DNA of 56,888 bases from Plesiocystis pacifica SIR-1 (GCF_000170895.1 NZ_ABCS01000065.1:1-56888); one strand, 5' to 3'; positions 24,349-43,062 are shown, counted from the stretch's first letter. Numbers and translations: made by a program. Notes: generated from the letters alone by a model not told the origin.

Positions 24349-24690
24349 TCAGGCCTCGGCTTGCGCCGGCTGGACCTCGAGGGTGACGTGGCTGGTCTTC
24401 TTCTGGATGCGAGTGCCGCGGCCCTGGGCCCGGGGGCGCCAGCGCTTGAGGGTCGGGCCCTGGTCGACGGTCACCCGGGTGATGACCAGGTTGTCGACGT
24501 CGGCGTTGCCCTGGTCTTCCGCGTTGGCGACGGCCGACACGATGAGCTTGAAGAACTCGCGCGAGCCCGACTTGTTCATGAAGCGCAGGCTGTTGATCGC
24601 GGAGCTCACGTCCTTGCCGCGCACGAGGTCGGCGATGATGCGAGCCTTGCGAGGCGCGATTCGGAGGTTCCTGAGTCGTGCGACGGCCAT
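24349..24690 (-). CDS. rplV: Large ribosomal subunit protein uL22
   Basis: A 113-residue uL22 whose long hairpin lines the peptide tunnel. LRIAPRKARIIADLVRGKDV, IVSAVANAEDQGNADVDNLV and RWRPRAQGRGTRIQKKTSHV are diagnostic. The tunnel hairpin appears wild type for macrolide sensitivity. The start lies two bases after the rpsS stop. Confidence 0.97.
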   Translation of the reverse strand: MAVARLRNLRIAPRKARIIADLVRGKDVSSAINSLRFMNKSGSREFFKLIVSAVANAEDQGNADVDNLVITRVTVDQGPTLKRWRPRAQGRGTRIQKKTSHVTLEVQPAQAEA

Positions 24691-24692
24691 GA

Positions 24693-24968
24693 CTAACGCT
24701 TGCTCTTCTTGTCGGCCGCGTGGCCCTTGAAGGTCCGCGTGGGCGCGAACTCGCCGAACTTGTGGCCAACCATGTTCTCCGTCACGTAGACGGGGATGAA
24801 CTTGTTGCCGTTGTGGACCATGACGTTGGCGCCGACGAACTCCGGGAGGATGGTCGAGCGGCGCGACCAGGTCTTGATGGGCTTGTGGCCACCGGCCTCG
24901 ATGGCGGTGGTGATCTTGTTGTAGAGGCTCTGGTCGACGAACGGCCCCTTGCGAATGGAACGCGGCAT
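24693..24968 (-). CDS. rpsS: Small ribosomal subunit protein uS19
   Basis: A 91-residue uS19 of the 30S head. PRSIRKGPFVDQSLYNKITT, TWSRRSTILPEFVGANVMVH and NGNKFIPVYVTENMVGHKFG, then EFAPTRTFKGHA, are diagnostic. Its ATG overlaps the rplB stop by one base (TAATG). Confidence 0.97.
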   Translation of the reverse strand: MPRSIRKGPFVDQSLYNKITTAIEAGGHKPIKTWSRRSTILPEFVGANVMVHNGNKFIPVYVTENMVGHKFGEFAPTRTFKGHAADKKSKR

Positions 24969-25792
24969 TACTTCTTCCTCCGCGAGACGATGAACACGTC
25001 AGTTCGCTTGTTGTGACGGGTGCGGTAGCCCTTGGTGGGCTTGCCCCAAGGAGTGGTCGGGTTGCGGCCGCCCGAGGTCCGGCCCTCACCACCACCCATG
25101 GGGTGGTCGACCGGGTTCATGACGACGCCGCGCTGGTGCGGGCGACGGCCGAGCCAGCGCGTGCGGCCGGCCTTGCCGATGTTGACGTTGGCCTGCTCGC
25201 CGTTGCTGAGCGTGCCGATGGTCGCGCGGCACTTGACGTGCACGCGGCGGACCTCGCCGGAGGGCAGACGAATCTGGGTCCAGTTGCCCTCGCGGGCCAT
25301 CAGCCGGGCACCGACACCAGCGGAGCGGACGAACTGACCGCCGCGACCGATCTTGATCTCGATGTTGTGGATGATCGTGCCGACCGGGATGGCCGACAGC
25401 GGCATGCTGTTGCCGGGCTTGATGTCGGCCTTGGCCGAGCTGATGATCGTGTCGCCCACGGTCAGCCCCTCGGGCGCGAGGATGTAGCGCTTGTCGCCGT
25501 CGGCGTAGTGGATCAGCGCGATGTAGGTGGTCCGGTTGGGGTCGTACTCGATGGTCGCAACCTTGCCGGGCACGCCGTAGTTGTCGCGCTTGAAGTCGAT
25601 CTGCCGGTACAGGCGCTTGTGACCACCGCCGCGGAAGCGCGAGGTGATGCGACCGTAGTTGTTCCGACCCGCCTTGCGGTGGTTGATCGAGACGAGCTTC
25701 TTGAACGGCTTCTTGGCGGTGACCTGGGCGCGGTCCGTCGACGTCATGTTGCGACGGCCCGGGGAGGTCGGCTTGTACTTCTTGATGCCCAT
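24968..25792 (-). CDS. rplB: Large ribosomal subunit protein uL2
   Basis: A 274-residue uL2, a primary 23S rRNA binder near the peptidyl transferase centre. YKPTSPGRRNMTSTDRAQVT, ITSRFRGGGHKRLYRQIDFK and RGVVMNPVDHPMGGGEGRTS are diagnostic; the last contains the His residue important for peptidyl transfer (H in DHPMGGGEG). Confidence 0.98.
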   Translation of the reverse strand: MGIKKYKPTSPGRRNMTSTDRAQVTAKKPFKKLVSINHRKAGRNNYGRITSRFRGGGHKRLYRQIDFKRDNYGVPGKVATIEYDPNRTTYIALIHYADGDKRYILAPEGLTVGDTIISSAKADIKPGNSMPLSAIPVGTIIHNIEIKIGRGGQFVRSAGVGARLMAREGNWTQIRLPSGEVRRVHVKCRATIGTLSNGEQANVNIGKAGRTRWLGRRPHQRGVVMNPVDHPMGGGEGRTSGGRNPTTPWGKPTKGYRTRHNKRTDVFIVSRRKK

Positions 25793-25795
25793 GGC

Positions 25796-26083
25796 TCAGT
25801 CCTCTCCGTAGAGCTCGATGGAGTCGCCGGGGTGGAGGGTGACCACGGCCTTCTTCCACTGGCGGGTCTTGCCGTAGAAGCGACCGACGCGGCGCAGGTC
25901 GCCGCGCATGACCATGGTCCGGACCTTCTCGACGCGGACGCCGAAGACCATCTCGACCGCCTTGCGGATCTCGATTTTGTTGGCCTGGCGGTGCACCTCG
26001 AAGGTGTACTGGTTGTTGATCGCCTCGAGCTGGGTGCTCTTCTCGCTCAGGATCGGGCGGATGATGATCTCTTGCGGGGTCAC
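25796..26083 (-). CDS. rplW: Large ribosomal subunit protein uL23
   Basis: A 95-residue uL23, which docks trigger factor and SRP at the tunnel exit. IIIRPILSEKSTQLEAINNQ, YTFEVHRQANKIEIRKAVEM and FGVRVEKVRTMVMRG fit. GTG start overlapping the rplD stop by four bases (GTGA). Confidence 0.96.
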   Translation of the reverse strand: MTPQEIIIRPILSEKSTQLEAINNQYTFEVHRQANKIEIRKAVEMVFGVRVEKVRTMVMRGDLRRVGRFYGKTRQWKKAVVTLHPGDSIELYGED

Positions 26084-26736
26084 GCGGCACCTTCCTTCGC
26101 GGGCTCGGCCGGCGTCCCGAGCAGCCGGGCCTCGAGCGCGCGCAGCGAGCTCTCGGAGATCAGCAGCTTGGGGAAGCGCAGGATGTCGTAGACGTTGACG
26201 CCCTCGGGGACGATGTGCTGCGCCGTCGGCAGGTTGCGAGCGCTGCGAGCCAGCGACATGTTGTCGCCGCCGTCGACGAGCAGGGACTTGGGCGCGTTGA
26301 GCTTGCCCAGGGCCGCCGCGAGGTTGCGGGTCTTGGCGTCGGGGACCTCGAAGTCGCGGATGACGACGAGGTTGCCCTCGGAGGCGCGCAGGCTCAGGGC
26401 CGAGCGCAGGGCGCCGGCGCGAGCCTTCTTGTTGACCGAGAAGGTGTAGTCGCGGGGGCGCGGTCCGTGGACCTGGCCGCCGCCCCGGAACACGTTGACG
26501 CGGCGCGAGCCGTGTCGGGCGTTACCGGTGCCCTTTTGGCGGTACATCTTCGAGCGGGTCCCGTGGACCTCGCTGCGCTCCTTGGTCTTCGCCGTGCCAG
26601 CGCGCTTCTTGGCCCGCTGCCAGCGAACGACCTCCCACAGGAGGTGCTCCTTGACCTCCGCGGCGAACACCTCGTCGGAGACCTCGATCTCCGCGACGTC
26701 GTTGCCCTCTAGGTCTTTGACGTTGAGCTTGGCCAT
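26080..26736 (-). CDS. rplD: Large ribosomal subunit protein uL4
   Basis: A 218-residue uL4 with the tunnel-loop motif KMYRQKGTGNARHGSRRVNV and FRGGGQVHGPRPRDYTFSVN, plus the C-terminal YDILRFPKLLIS. uL4 lines the exit tunnel and in E. coli represses the S10 operon. It starts only seven bases after the rpsJ stop, so rplC, normally between them, is absent. The C-terminus has a short Ala/Glu/Pro extension. Confidence 0.97.
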   Translation of the reverse strand: MAKLNVKDLEGNDVAEIEVSDEVFAAEVKEHLLWEVVRWQRAKKRAGTAKTKERSEVHGTRSKMYRQKGTGNARHGSRRVNVFRGGGQVHGPRPRDYTFSVNKKARAGALRSALSLRASEGNLVVIRDFEVPDAKTRNLAAALGKLNAPKSLLVDGGDNMSLARSARNLPTAQHIVPEGVNVYDILRFPKLLISESSLRALEARLLGTPAEPAKEGAA

Positions 26737-26743
26737 GCTTACC

Positions 26744-27049
<306 letters not shown>

Positions 27050-27084
27050 GGTGTTTCCTTACCTTGGGCTAGGGGCCTCAGTGA

Positions 27085-28290
<1,206 letters not shown>

Positions 28291-28339
28291 GACGAACTTT
28301 CCTGGTGCCTGATGAGGCGAGTGAGAACTTGGGGTCCGG

Positions 28340-30514
28340 TCAGTAACCGCGGACCTTCTTGACGATGTCTTCCTGGAGGCTGCTCGGAACCTCCGAGTAG
28401 GCGGCGAACTGCATCGTGTGGCTCGCCCGCCCCTGGGTCACGGAGCGAAGCGCAGTAGCATAGCCAACCATCTCTGCCAAGGGCACGCGGGCCTCGACGA
28501 CCTGGGCATTCCCACGGGGGTTCATGCCCAGAACGCGACCTCGGCGAGTGTTCAGATCTGAATGGACGTTGCCGACGAACTCGTCGGGACCGACCACTTC
28601 GACGTCCATGACCGGCTCGAGCAGCTGTGCGCCGCCCTCGACGACCAGCTTATTGGTCGCCATGGTCGCCGCAGCCCGGAAGCTGGCCACGCTGGAGTCG
28701 CCCTCGATGTACTCGGCAGCGACCAAACGCACAGCGACGTCGAGCACCGGGTAGCCCAAGATCGGCCCGCGGGTGAGCGCGTCAGAGATACCCTCGACGG
28801 CGGCGGCCACGAACTCCTTGGGGAACTTGATGTATTCGTCGGTCTCCGGCAGCCCGGACTCGACGAGGTTGCCCTCGCCGCGCTCGCGGGGGGCGATCTC
28901 GACGCTGACCTTGGCGTACTGGCGCTTACCGCCGACCTCGCGGGCGTACTCGAAGTCCGTGCGCGCAGGCGCGCGGCTGCTCTCGCGGTACGCGACCTGC
29001 GGCTTGCCGACCCGAGCCTCGACCCGGTAATCGCGCAGCAGCTTGTTGACGATGACCTCGAGGTGGAGCTCGCCCTGCCCCGCCATCAGCGTCTGGCCCG
29101 AGTCCTTGTCCTCGTAGACCGTGAAGCTCGGATCTTCCTTCTGGATCCGCTCGAGGGCCTGGTCGAGGTCCCGCTGGTCCGCGGCGCTGCGCGCCTCGAC
29201 GGAGCGGAAGATGACCGGGTCCGGGATGCTCATGCCCGGGAGGACCACGCGCTGCTTGTCCTTCGAGAGGATCAGCGTGTCACCCGTGGTCGAAAAGCGC
29301 AGGCCGACGGCGGCGGCGATGTTGCCCGGGCCCACGGCGTCGATCTCCTCGGTCTTCGAGGCGAGCACGAGCAAGAGCTTGTTGACGCGCTCTTTGCGGT
29401 CGCGGGTGACGTTGAGGACCTGGTCTTTGGCCCTGAGCGTGCCCGAGTAGACCCGGAACAGCACGACGGCGCCGCGGTGCGAGTCCTGGACGAGCTTGAA
29501 GGCCAGCGCGAGCAGGGGCCCGTCGGGGTCGGCCTCGCGGATGACCCGGTCGCCCTGGCCGCGGCCCGCGGTGATCTCGGCCTCGACGGGGGGCATGTCG
29601 AGGGGCGAGGGCAGGTAGTGGATGACCGCGTCGAGCAGCAGCTGCACGCCGCGGTTCTTGAGCGCCGAGCCGCACAGGACCGGGAAGCCCTTGAGGCTCA
29701 AGGTCGCTCGGCGCAGCCCAGCGCGGATGTCCTCGACGCTCAGCGAGTCGGTCGCCTCGCCGAGGAAGACCTCCATGATCTCGTCGTCGACGTCCGCGAG
29801 GGCCTCGATCATGGCCTCGCGGGCCAAGGTGGCGTCCTCGAAGATCGGGTGCTCCTCGGGCAGCGAGGCGCGCGTGAAGGTCCGGCCCTTGTCCTTGTCG
29901 TCCTCGGCCTTGGGCCAGGTCAGCAGCTCCATGGTGACCAGATCGACGATGGCCTCGAAGTCACCTTCGAGGCCAACGGGGAGCGCGATCACGATGGGGT
30001 GGGCGTCCAGGCGCTCGCGCATCATCGAGACGGTGCGATCGAGGGTCGCGCCGACGCGGTCGAGCTTGTTGACGAAGCAGATGCGCGGGACGGAGTAGCG
30101 GTCGGCCTGGCGCCAGACCGTCTCGGACTGGGCCTCGACGCCGGCGACGGCGTCGAACACCGCGATGGCCCCGTCGAGCACGCGCAGCGATCGCTCGACC
30201 TCGACGGTGAAGTCGACGTGCCCGGGGGTGTCGATGAGGTTGATGCGGTGCGCACCGTCCTCGGCGGTGTGGGCCTCGGGGTCGCCGGGCTTCCAAAAGC
30301 AGGTCGTGGCGACCGAGTAGATCGTGATGCCCCGCTTTTGCTCCTCCTCGTCGAAGTCCGTGTGCGCGGCTCCGTCGTGGACCTCGCCGATGTAGTGCGA
30401 GCTGCCCGTGTAGAACAGCACGCGCTCGGTCGTCGTGGTCTTGCCCGCATCGATGTGGGCCATGATCCCGATGTTCCGGATCATGCCGAGCTCGACGTCG
30501 TACTTGGCGCTCAT
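28340..30514 (-). CDS. fusA: Elongation factor G
   Basis: A 724-residue EF-G, the translocation GTPase. IGIMAHIDAGKTTTTERVLF is the P-loop, DTPGHVDFTVEVERSLRVLD the G3 motif and NKLDRVGA the G4 motif; domains III-V follow with YEDKDSGQTLMAGQGELHLE and LNTRRGRVLGM. Compared with typical EF-G, the switch I region reads DEEEQKRGITIYSVATTCFW and is followed by an insertion of about 12 residues (PGDPEAHTAEDGA). It lies in the str position between rpsG and tuf and is the only EF-G in the window. The ATG at 30514 starts MSAKYDVELGMIRNIG; the longer reading is not needed. Confidence 0.96.
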   Translation of the reverse strand: MSAKYDVELGMIRNIGIMAHIDAGKTTTTERVLFYTGSSHYIGEVHDGAAHTDFDEEEQKRGITIYSVATTCFWKPGDPEAHTAEDGAHRINLIDTPGHVDFTVEVERSLRVLDGAIAVFDAVAGVEAQSETVWRQADRYSVPRICFVNKLDRVGATLDRTVSMMRERLDAHPIVIALPVGLEGDFEAIVDLVTMELLTWPKAEDDKDKGRTFTRASLPEEHPIFEDATLAREAMIEALADVDDEIMEVFLGEATDSLSVEDIRAGLRRATLSLKGFPVLCGSALKNRGVQLLLDAVIHYLPSPLDMPPVEAEITAGRGQGDRVIREADPDGPLLALAFKLVQDSHRGAVVLFRVYSGTLRAKDQVLNVTRDRKERVNKLLLVLASKTEEIDAVGPGNIAAAVGLRFSTTGDTLILSKDKQRVVLPGMSIPDPVIFRSVEARSAADQRDLDQALERIQKEDPSFTVYEDKDSGQTLMAGQGELHLEVIVNKLLRDYRVEARVGKPQVAYRESSRAPARTDFEYAREVGGKRQYAKVSVEIAPRERGEGNLVESGLPETDEYIKFPKEFVAAAVEGISDALTRGPILGYPVLDVAVRLVAAEYIEGDSSVASFRAAATMATNKLVVEGGAQLLEPVMDVEVVGPDEFVGNVHSDLNTRRGRVLGMNPRGNAQVVEARVPLAEMVGYATALRSVTQGRASHTMQFAAYSEVPSSLQEDIVKKVRGY

Positions 30515-30719
30515 GACGAGGTGCGGGAAAGGCGGGGGGAGAGAAAGGGCGGGATCGAAGTCGGAAACTGAGCTAGGGCCGCGGGGGCTGCCATCCGTCT
30601 CCAAGGGGGAGGGGGTGTGGCAGGGCCCGGGCCCGGCGTGGCTGAGCCGGCGCACGGTCCGTGCGTCGGCGACATCGCCATCAAAAGCTGTGGGGTTGGC
30701 TCAGTTCATTCGGTGCAGA

Positions 30720-31214
30720 TCACCAGCGGTAGTGAGCGAAGGCCTTGTTGGCGTCGGCCATCTTGTGCACGTCTTCGCGCTTTTTGACGGCGAGACCGCG
30801 GTTCTGGGCCGCGTCGAGCATCTCGTTGGCGAGGCGCTCACGCATGGTCTTCTCGGGGCGCTTGCGGGCGAAGCCCACGAGCCAGCGGAAGGCCAGGGCC
30901 TGGCTCCGCTCGGAGCGGACTTCCATGGGCACCTGGTAGTTCGAGCCGCCGACGCGACGGGCGCGAACCTCGAGGCGGGGGCGAACGTTGGCGATGGCCT
31001 TCTCGAACACCTTGACCGGGTCGTCCTTGGTCTTCTCCGAGATGATCTCGAAGGCGGAGAACACGATCTTCTCGGCGACAGACTTCTTGCCGTCGAGCAT
31101 CACCACGTTGACGAACTTGGCGATGTTGCGGTTCACGTCCGCGGGGTGGTCGGTGTAGCGGATCTCGTAGATGATCCGCTTGCGCTGCTTGGCCTTGATT
31201 CCCTTGCGCGACAT
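30720..31214 (-). CDS. rpsG: Small ribosomal subunit protein uS7
   Basis: A 164-residue uS7, the assembly initiator of the 30S head. VNVVMLDGKKSVAEKIVFSA, RRVGGSNYQVPMEVRSERSQ and ALAFRWLVGFARKRPEKTM are diagnostic. About 205 bp follow before fusA, with a GGGCCCGGGCCC palindrome (30623-30634) and GCACGGTCCGTGC; such a gap is larger than usual in str operons and may hold a regulatory leader. Confidence 0.97.
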   Translation of the reverse strand: MSRKGIKAKQRKRIIYEIRYTDHPADVNRNIAKFVNVVMLDGKKSVAEKIVFSAFEIISEKTKDDPVKVFEKAIANVRPRLEVRARRVGGSNYQVPMEVRSERSQALAFRWLVGFARKRPEKTMRERLANEMLDAAQNRGLAVKKREDVHKMADANKAFAHYRW

Positions 31215-31240
31215 CTTGGTTTACTCCGAACGGCAGGGCG

Positions 31241-31612
<372 letters not shown>

Positions 31613-31643
31613 TTGGTATCTCGGTCTTTGCGGTAACAAAGCT

Positions 31644-31669
31644 CCGCCGCGGAACCTAGCCCGCGGCGG
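31644..31669 (-). promoter_or_regulatory. Hairpin in the rpsL leader
   Basis: CCGCCGCGG and CCGCGGCGG form a perfect 9-bp inverted repeat with an 8-nt loop, between the candidate promoter and rpsL. A smaller repeat, CTTTG / CAAAG, lies at 31626-31641 closer to the start codon. Both would be in the mRNA leader and could control str expression, for example through ribosomal protein binding, but no known leader consensus was matched. Confidence 0.45.
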
Positions 31670-31679
31670 TGGGAGGCGG

Positions 31680-31707
31680 AGTATATGGAAGTTGCCCCGC
31701 TGATCAA
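31680..31707 (-). promoter_or_regulatory. Sigma70-type promoter for the str operon
   Basis: On the minus strand TTGATC (31702-31707), a 16-bp spacer and TATACT (31680-31685). The -10 box matches the consensus at five of six positions. Start of transcription would be about 60 nt upstream of rpsL. It lies after the rpoC terminator, so rpsL-rpsG-fusA-tuf can be transcribed apart from rpoBC. Confidence 0.65.
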
Positions 31708-31883
31708 GGGGATCAGTGCGCTGAGTGGGGGTTAAAATGGGGGCTTCCGCACGATTCGTGGGATCTCGAGGGCGATCCGGGCCCAACTCTGGGCAGATCC
31801 TGAACTGATCCCGAGTAGATCCAAAGATCATCCGCCCTACGCGCAGGTTGGGGGGCCGGTTTCGGGCTCTTTTGGCAAGCAAA

Positions 31884-31912
31884 GAGCGCCGCCCGCTGTG
31901 CGGACGGCGCTC
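31884..31912 (-). terminator. Terminator after rpoC
   Basis: GAGCGCCG-C-CCGC pairs with GCGG-A-CGGCGCTC around a 3-nt loop, with one C-A mismatch. On the minus strand it is followed by TTTGCTTGCC. It starts about 25 bases after the rpoC stop. Confidence 0.85.
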
Positions 31913-31937
31913 CTGCTTCGAGCCTCGAGCTCGGAGC

Positions 31938-36140
<4,203 letters not shown>

Positions 36141-36247
36141 CGGGGTTCCTTCCTGTGGTGCGGGTCGAGCGTCCTCGGCCCGCGGGGGTGCAGGCCGGGC
36201 GTCCCCGACCTGCGGTGCGTGGGTTCACGCGGATTCGGGAGTTCGGA

Positions 36248-40402
<4,155 letters not shown>

Positions 40403-40494
40403 CCGGTCTCCTCGCTGTGTTGTCGGTCTCAGACCGCCCTCGCGGGTTAATTCAGTTTTTGGGGGTGTGGACGGGGTTCTCAAAAACGCACGGA

Positions 40495-40530
40495 CGCGCC
40501 TGCGCTCCCCGTCCACGGGGCGCAGGCGCG
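40495..40530 (-). terminator. Attenuator-like hairpin between rplL and rpoB
   Basis: CGCGCCTGCG pairs with CGCAGGCGCG and, inside it, CCCCGT with ACGGGG, leaving a 2-nt bulge. On the minus strand a T5 run follows about eight bases later. It lies 12 bases after the rplL stop. In E. coli a partial terminator at this place lowers rpoBC expression relative to L7/L12; the same role is likely here. Confidence 0.75.
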
Positions 40531-40542
40531 GCCGTTCGAGGA

Positions 40543-40926
40543 CTACTTGACCTCGACCTCGGCGCCGGCCTCTTCGAGGATCTTCTTGAGCTCCTCGGCC
40601 TCCTCCTTGGAGACGGCCTCCTTGACGGCCACGGGAGCGCTCTCGACGAGGCTCTTGGCCTCCTTGAGGCCCAGGCCGGAGATCTGGGCGCGGATGGCCT
40701 TGATCACGTTGATCTTCTTGGCGCCGAAGGACTTGAGCACGACGTCGAACTCGGTCTGCTCTTCCTTGGCCTCCTCGGCGGCCGGGCCAGCGACCATCAC
40801 GGCGCCGCCGGCGGCAGCCTCGACGCCCCACTTGTCCTCGAGCTCCTTGACCAGATCGGCCATCTGCATGACCGAGAGGTTGCTGAGGAAATCGATGACC
40901 TGCTCACGGGTGATGTTGTCGGACAT
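40543..40926 (-). CDS. rplL: Large ribosomal subunit protein bL12 (L7/L12)
   Basis: A 127-residue stalk protein. The N-terminal dimerisation helices (ITREQVIDFLSNLSVMQMAD) are joined by an Ala/Gly hinge to the C-terminal factor-binding domain with KINVIKAIRAQISGLGLKEA and KSLVESAPVAVKEAVSKEEA. It recruits translation GTPases. Follows rplJ by 62 bp. Confidence 0.97.
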   Translation of the reverse strand: MSDNITREQVIDFLSNLSVMQMADLVKELEDKWGVEAAAGGAVMVAGPAAEEAKEEQTEFDVVLKSFGAKKINVIKAIRAQISGLGLKEAKSLVESAPVAVKEAVSKEEAEELKKILEEAGAEVEVK

Positions 40927-40988
40927 TTTTTGTTCTTCTTCTTTCTAGGAAACCTGGTTTGCCAATCAGGGACTGGAGTACGGCCGGC

Positions 40989-41513
40989 TCAGGCCGCCTC
41001 CTCGTCCTTCTTCTTCTTGGCGTTGAGCACTCGGAGGAAGTCCCGCGGCGCGGCCTGCATGACCTGAACCATGCGGGTTGCCGGGGTCTTGAACAGCATC
41101 AGCAGCTTGGCCTTGATCTCGCGGGGGCCAGGCATGTCGGCGAGCTTGTTGCAAGCTTCGCCCTCGAGAACTTCGCCCTCGACGACGCCGGCCTTGAGGC
41201 GCAGCTTGTCGTTCTTCTTGGCGAAGTCACGCGCGACGCGGGCCGGAGCACCCGGATCGTCGGCGTTGTAGGCGAGCCCGGACACACCCTTGAGGAAGGG
41301 CGAGAGGGGCTCGTGGGAGGTCCCGGCGATCGCGTAGCGAATCACCGAGTTCTTGTAGACACGGTAGGTGCAGCCGGCGTCACGGAACTGGCCACGAAGC
41401 TCTTCGGCTTCGGCCACCGTGAGCCGGTCGTACTCCACGACGACGAGGGCCGTGAGGTCCTCGACTTCCTCGCGGAGCGCGGCGGATTGGGCGTATTTGA
41501 TGCTCTTTTCCAT
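40989..41513 (-). CDS. rplJ: Large ribosomal subunit protein uL10
   Basis: A 174-residue uL10, the base of the L12 stalk. LTALVVVEYDRLTVAEAEEL and FRDAGCTYRVYKNSVIRYAI match the family. The ATG at 41513 (MEKSIKYAQSAALREEVEDL) is preferred over an upstream extension that would lie in the structured leader. It has GGGAG about eight bases upstream. Confidence 0.96.
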   Translation of the reverse strand: MEKSIKYAQSAALREEVEDLTALVVVEYDRLTVAEAEELRGQFRDAGCTYRVYKNSVIRYAIAGTSHEPLSPFLKGVSGLAYNADDPGAPARVARDFAKKNDKLRLKAGVVEGEVLEGEACNKLADMPGPREIKAKLLMLFKTPATRMVQVMQAAPRDFLRVLNAKKKKDEEAA

Positions 41514-41801
41514 GGTTGTCTCCCTTCCCGCTTGGGGAGCCGGCTCGCTCTCGGCTGTCTGCGCGAGAGAGGCCGGCTGCTGCACCAGTGTCTACCCCCC
41601 TGCTCTCTCGAGCGCGGCGGGCTCTGGCCGCTGTGCCGTTCGTTCCTCTCCCCCGCTTAGGCCGGAAATTGAGGTCCAGATGGACCACCGGCTGTCTCGA
41701 GCAGGAGTGCCCCCGATGAACGGTCCCGGGGGCGTGTGGGTCAATGACCTTGCGGTGCTATGGCCTCCTTGGGTCTTCGTATCTTGGTTTGGGTTGGCGG
41801 A
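41514..41801 (-). promoter_or_regulatory. rplJ leader, probable L10 autoregulatory region
   Basis: 288 bp between rplA and rplJ without a gene. Just before rplJ stands a strong hairpin (41538-41578): AGCCGGC pairs with GCCGGCT and, inside, CTCTCG with CGAGAG. A second repeat, CCCCCG / CGGGGG (around 41712-41734), may end part of the rplKA transcript. A long structured leader before rplJ is the place where the L10-L12 complex represses its own synthesis in many bacteria; I could not check the kink-turn consensus. Confidence 0.5.
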
Positions 41802-42503
41802 TTATTCGGCGGTGACCATGCTCTGGACCTCGTTGGTGTCCAGGCGGATGCCGGGACCCATGGTCGAGGACAAAGACACGCTCTTGAAGTACTTGCCCTT
41901 GGCCGTGGCGGGCTTGAGGCGCTGCAGGGTGCGCAGGAAGGTCTCGAGGTTCTCCTGAAGCTTGACAGCCTCGAAGCTGACCTTGCCGATGGGCGCGTGG
42001 ATGATGCCCGTGCGCTCGGTCCGGAACTCGATGCGGCCGGCCTTGCGCTCGGTGACGGCCTTCTTGACGTCCATCGTGACCGTGCCGACCTTCGGGTTCG
42101 GCATCAGGTTGCGAGGTCCGAGGATGCGGCCGAGGCGGCCGACGAGGCCCATCATGTCGGGCGTGGCGATGGCGACGTCGAAGTCGAGCCAGCCCTCTTG
42201 GATCTTGGCGACGATGTCGTCGGAGCCGACGAAGTCCGCGCCCGCGTCCTTGGCCTGGTTGACCCGGTCGCCCTTGGCGAACACCAGCACGCGGACGCTC
42301 TTGCCCGTGCCGTGCGGCAGGGACACCGACGAGCGGATCATCTGATCGGCGTGGCGGGGGTTGACGCCCAGACGGGCCGCGCACTCGACGGTCTCGTCGA
42401 ATTTGGCGGGGGCGACCACCTTGACCAGTTCGCAGGCCTCGACGAGGCCGTAGCGCTTATCGCGGTCGATCTTGGACCGCGCCTCTTTGTACTTCTTACC
42501 CAT
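41802..42503 (-). CDS. rplA: Large ribosomal subunit protein uL1
   Basis: A 233-residue uL1 of the L1 stalk, which assists release of E-site tRNA. MGKKYKEARSKIDRDKRYGL, GTGKSVRVLVFAKGDRVNQA, GRLGRILGPRNLMPNPKVGT and SLSSTMGPGIRLDTNEV are diagnostic. The ATG at 42503 gives normal length. uL1 is also a translational repressor of rplKA in many bacteria. Confidence 0.97.
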   Translation of the reverse strand: MGKKYKEARSKIDRDKRYGLVEACELVKVVAPAKFDETVECAARLGVNPRHADQMIRSSVSLPHGTGKSVRVLVFAKGDRVNQAKDAGADFVGSDDIVAKIQEGWLDFDVAIATPDMMGLVGRLGRILGPRNLMPNPKVGTVTMDVKKAVTERKAGRIEFRTERTGIIHAPIGKVSFEAVKLQENLETFLRTLQRLKPATAKGKYFKSVSLSSTMGPGIRLDTNEVQSMVTAE

Positions 42504-42593
42504 GTTGGTGTGCTCCCCGGGGTCCATGCAGGGGCGCTCGCCCCCTCCCCCGGTCTGAAGGTTGTTTGGTTGAACTCAGAAGAGTTCGGGAAC

Positions 42594-43013
42594 TCAGACG
42601 ACCTCGAGGCCCATGGACCGAGCGGTGCCAGCGATGCTGAGCATGGCCTGCTCGATGGTGTAGGCGTTCATGTCGTTGATCTTGGTCTCGGCGATCTTGC
42701 GCAGATCGTCCTCGGTGACCTTGCCGACCTTGGTCTTGTTGGGCTCACCCGAGCCCTTGGGGATGCCGGCGGCCTTCAGGAGCAAGACCGCGGCGGGCGG
42801 GCTCTTGGTCTCGAAGGTGAAGGAGCGGTCCGAGAAGACCGTGATGACCACCGGGATGACCATGCCCTGGTCCTTCTGCGTGCGCGCGTTGAACTGCTTG
42901 CAGAAGTCCATGATGTTGACGCCCTTGGCACCCAGGGCGGGGCCGACGGGGGGCGCGGGGTTGGCCTGGCCAGCCTTGATCTGCAGCTTGATTTGCCCAG
43001 TGACCTTCTTCAT
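42594..43013 (-). CDS. rplK: Large ribosomal subunit protein uL11
   Basis: A 139-residue uL11 of the GTPase-associated centre. IKLQIKAGQANPAPPVGPAL, GAKGVNIMDFCKQFNART and the C-terminal GTARSMGLEVV are diagnostic. The N-terminal Pro-rich segment targeted by thiostrepton-type antibiotics is wild type. Confidence 0.97.
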   Translation of the reverse strand: MKKVTGQIKLQIKAGQANPAPPVGPALGAKGVNIMDFCKQFNARTQKDQGMVIPVVITVFSDRSFTFETKSPPAAVLLLKAAGIPKGSGEPNKTKVGKVTEDDLRKIAETKINDMNAYTIEQAMLSIAGTARSMGLEVV

Positions 43014-43062
43014 GGCTTTGTTCGCTCGAATCTAGAGTGGAAATCGCGGGGGTTGGGGTCGT

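Larger units (their letters stand above)
31613..31937. other. Intergenic region between rpoC and rpsL
   Basis: 325 bp without a gene. In transcription order it holds the rpoC terminator (31912-31884), about 170 bp with no recognised element, the str promoter (31707-31680) and the rpsL leader with its hairpins. Confidence 0.7.

Noticed and set aside
28562..30571. Long plus-strand frame opposite fusA
   Set aside because: A codon-bias shadow of fusA; the product is Val/Asp/Leu-rich without motifs.
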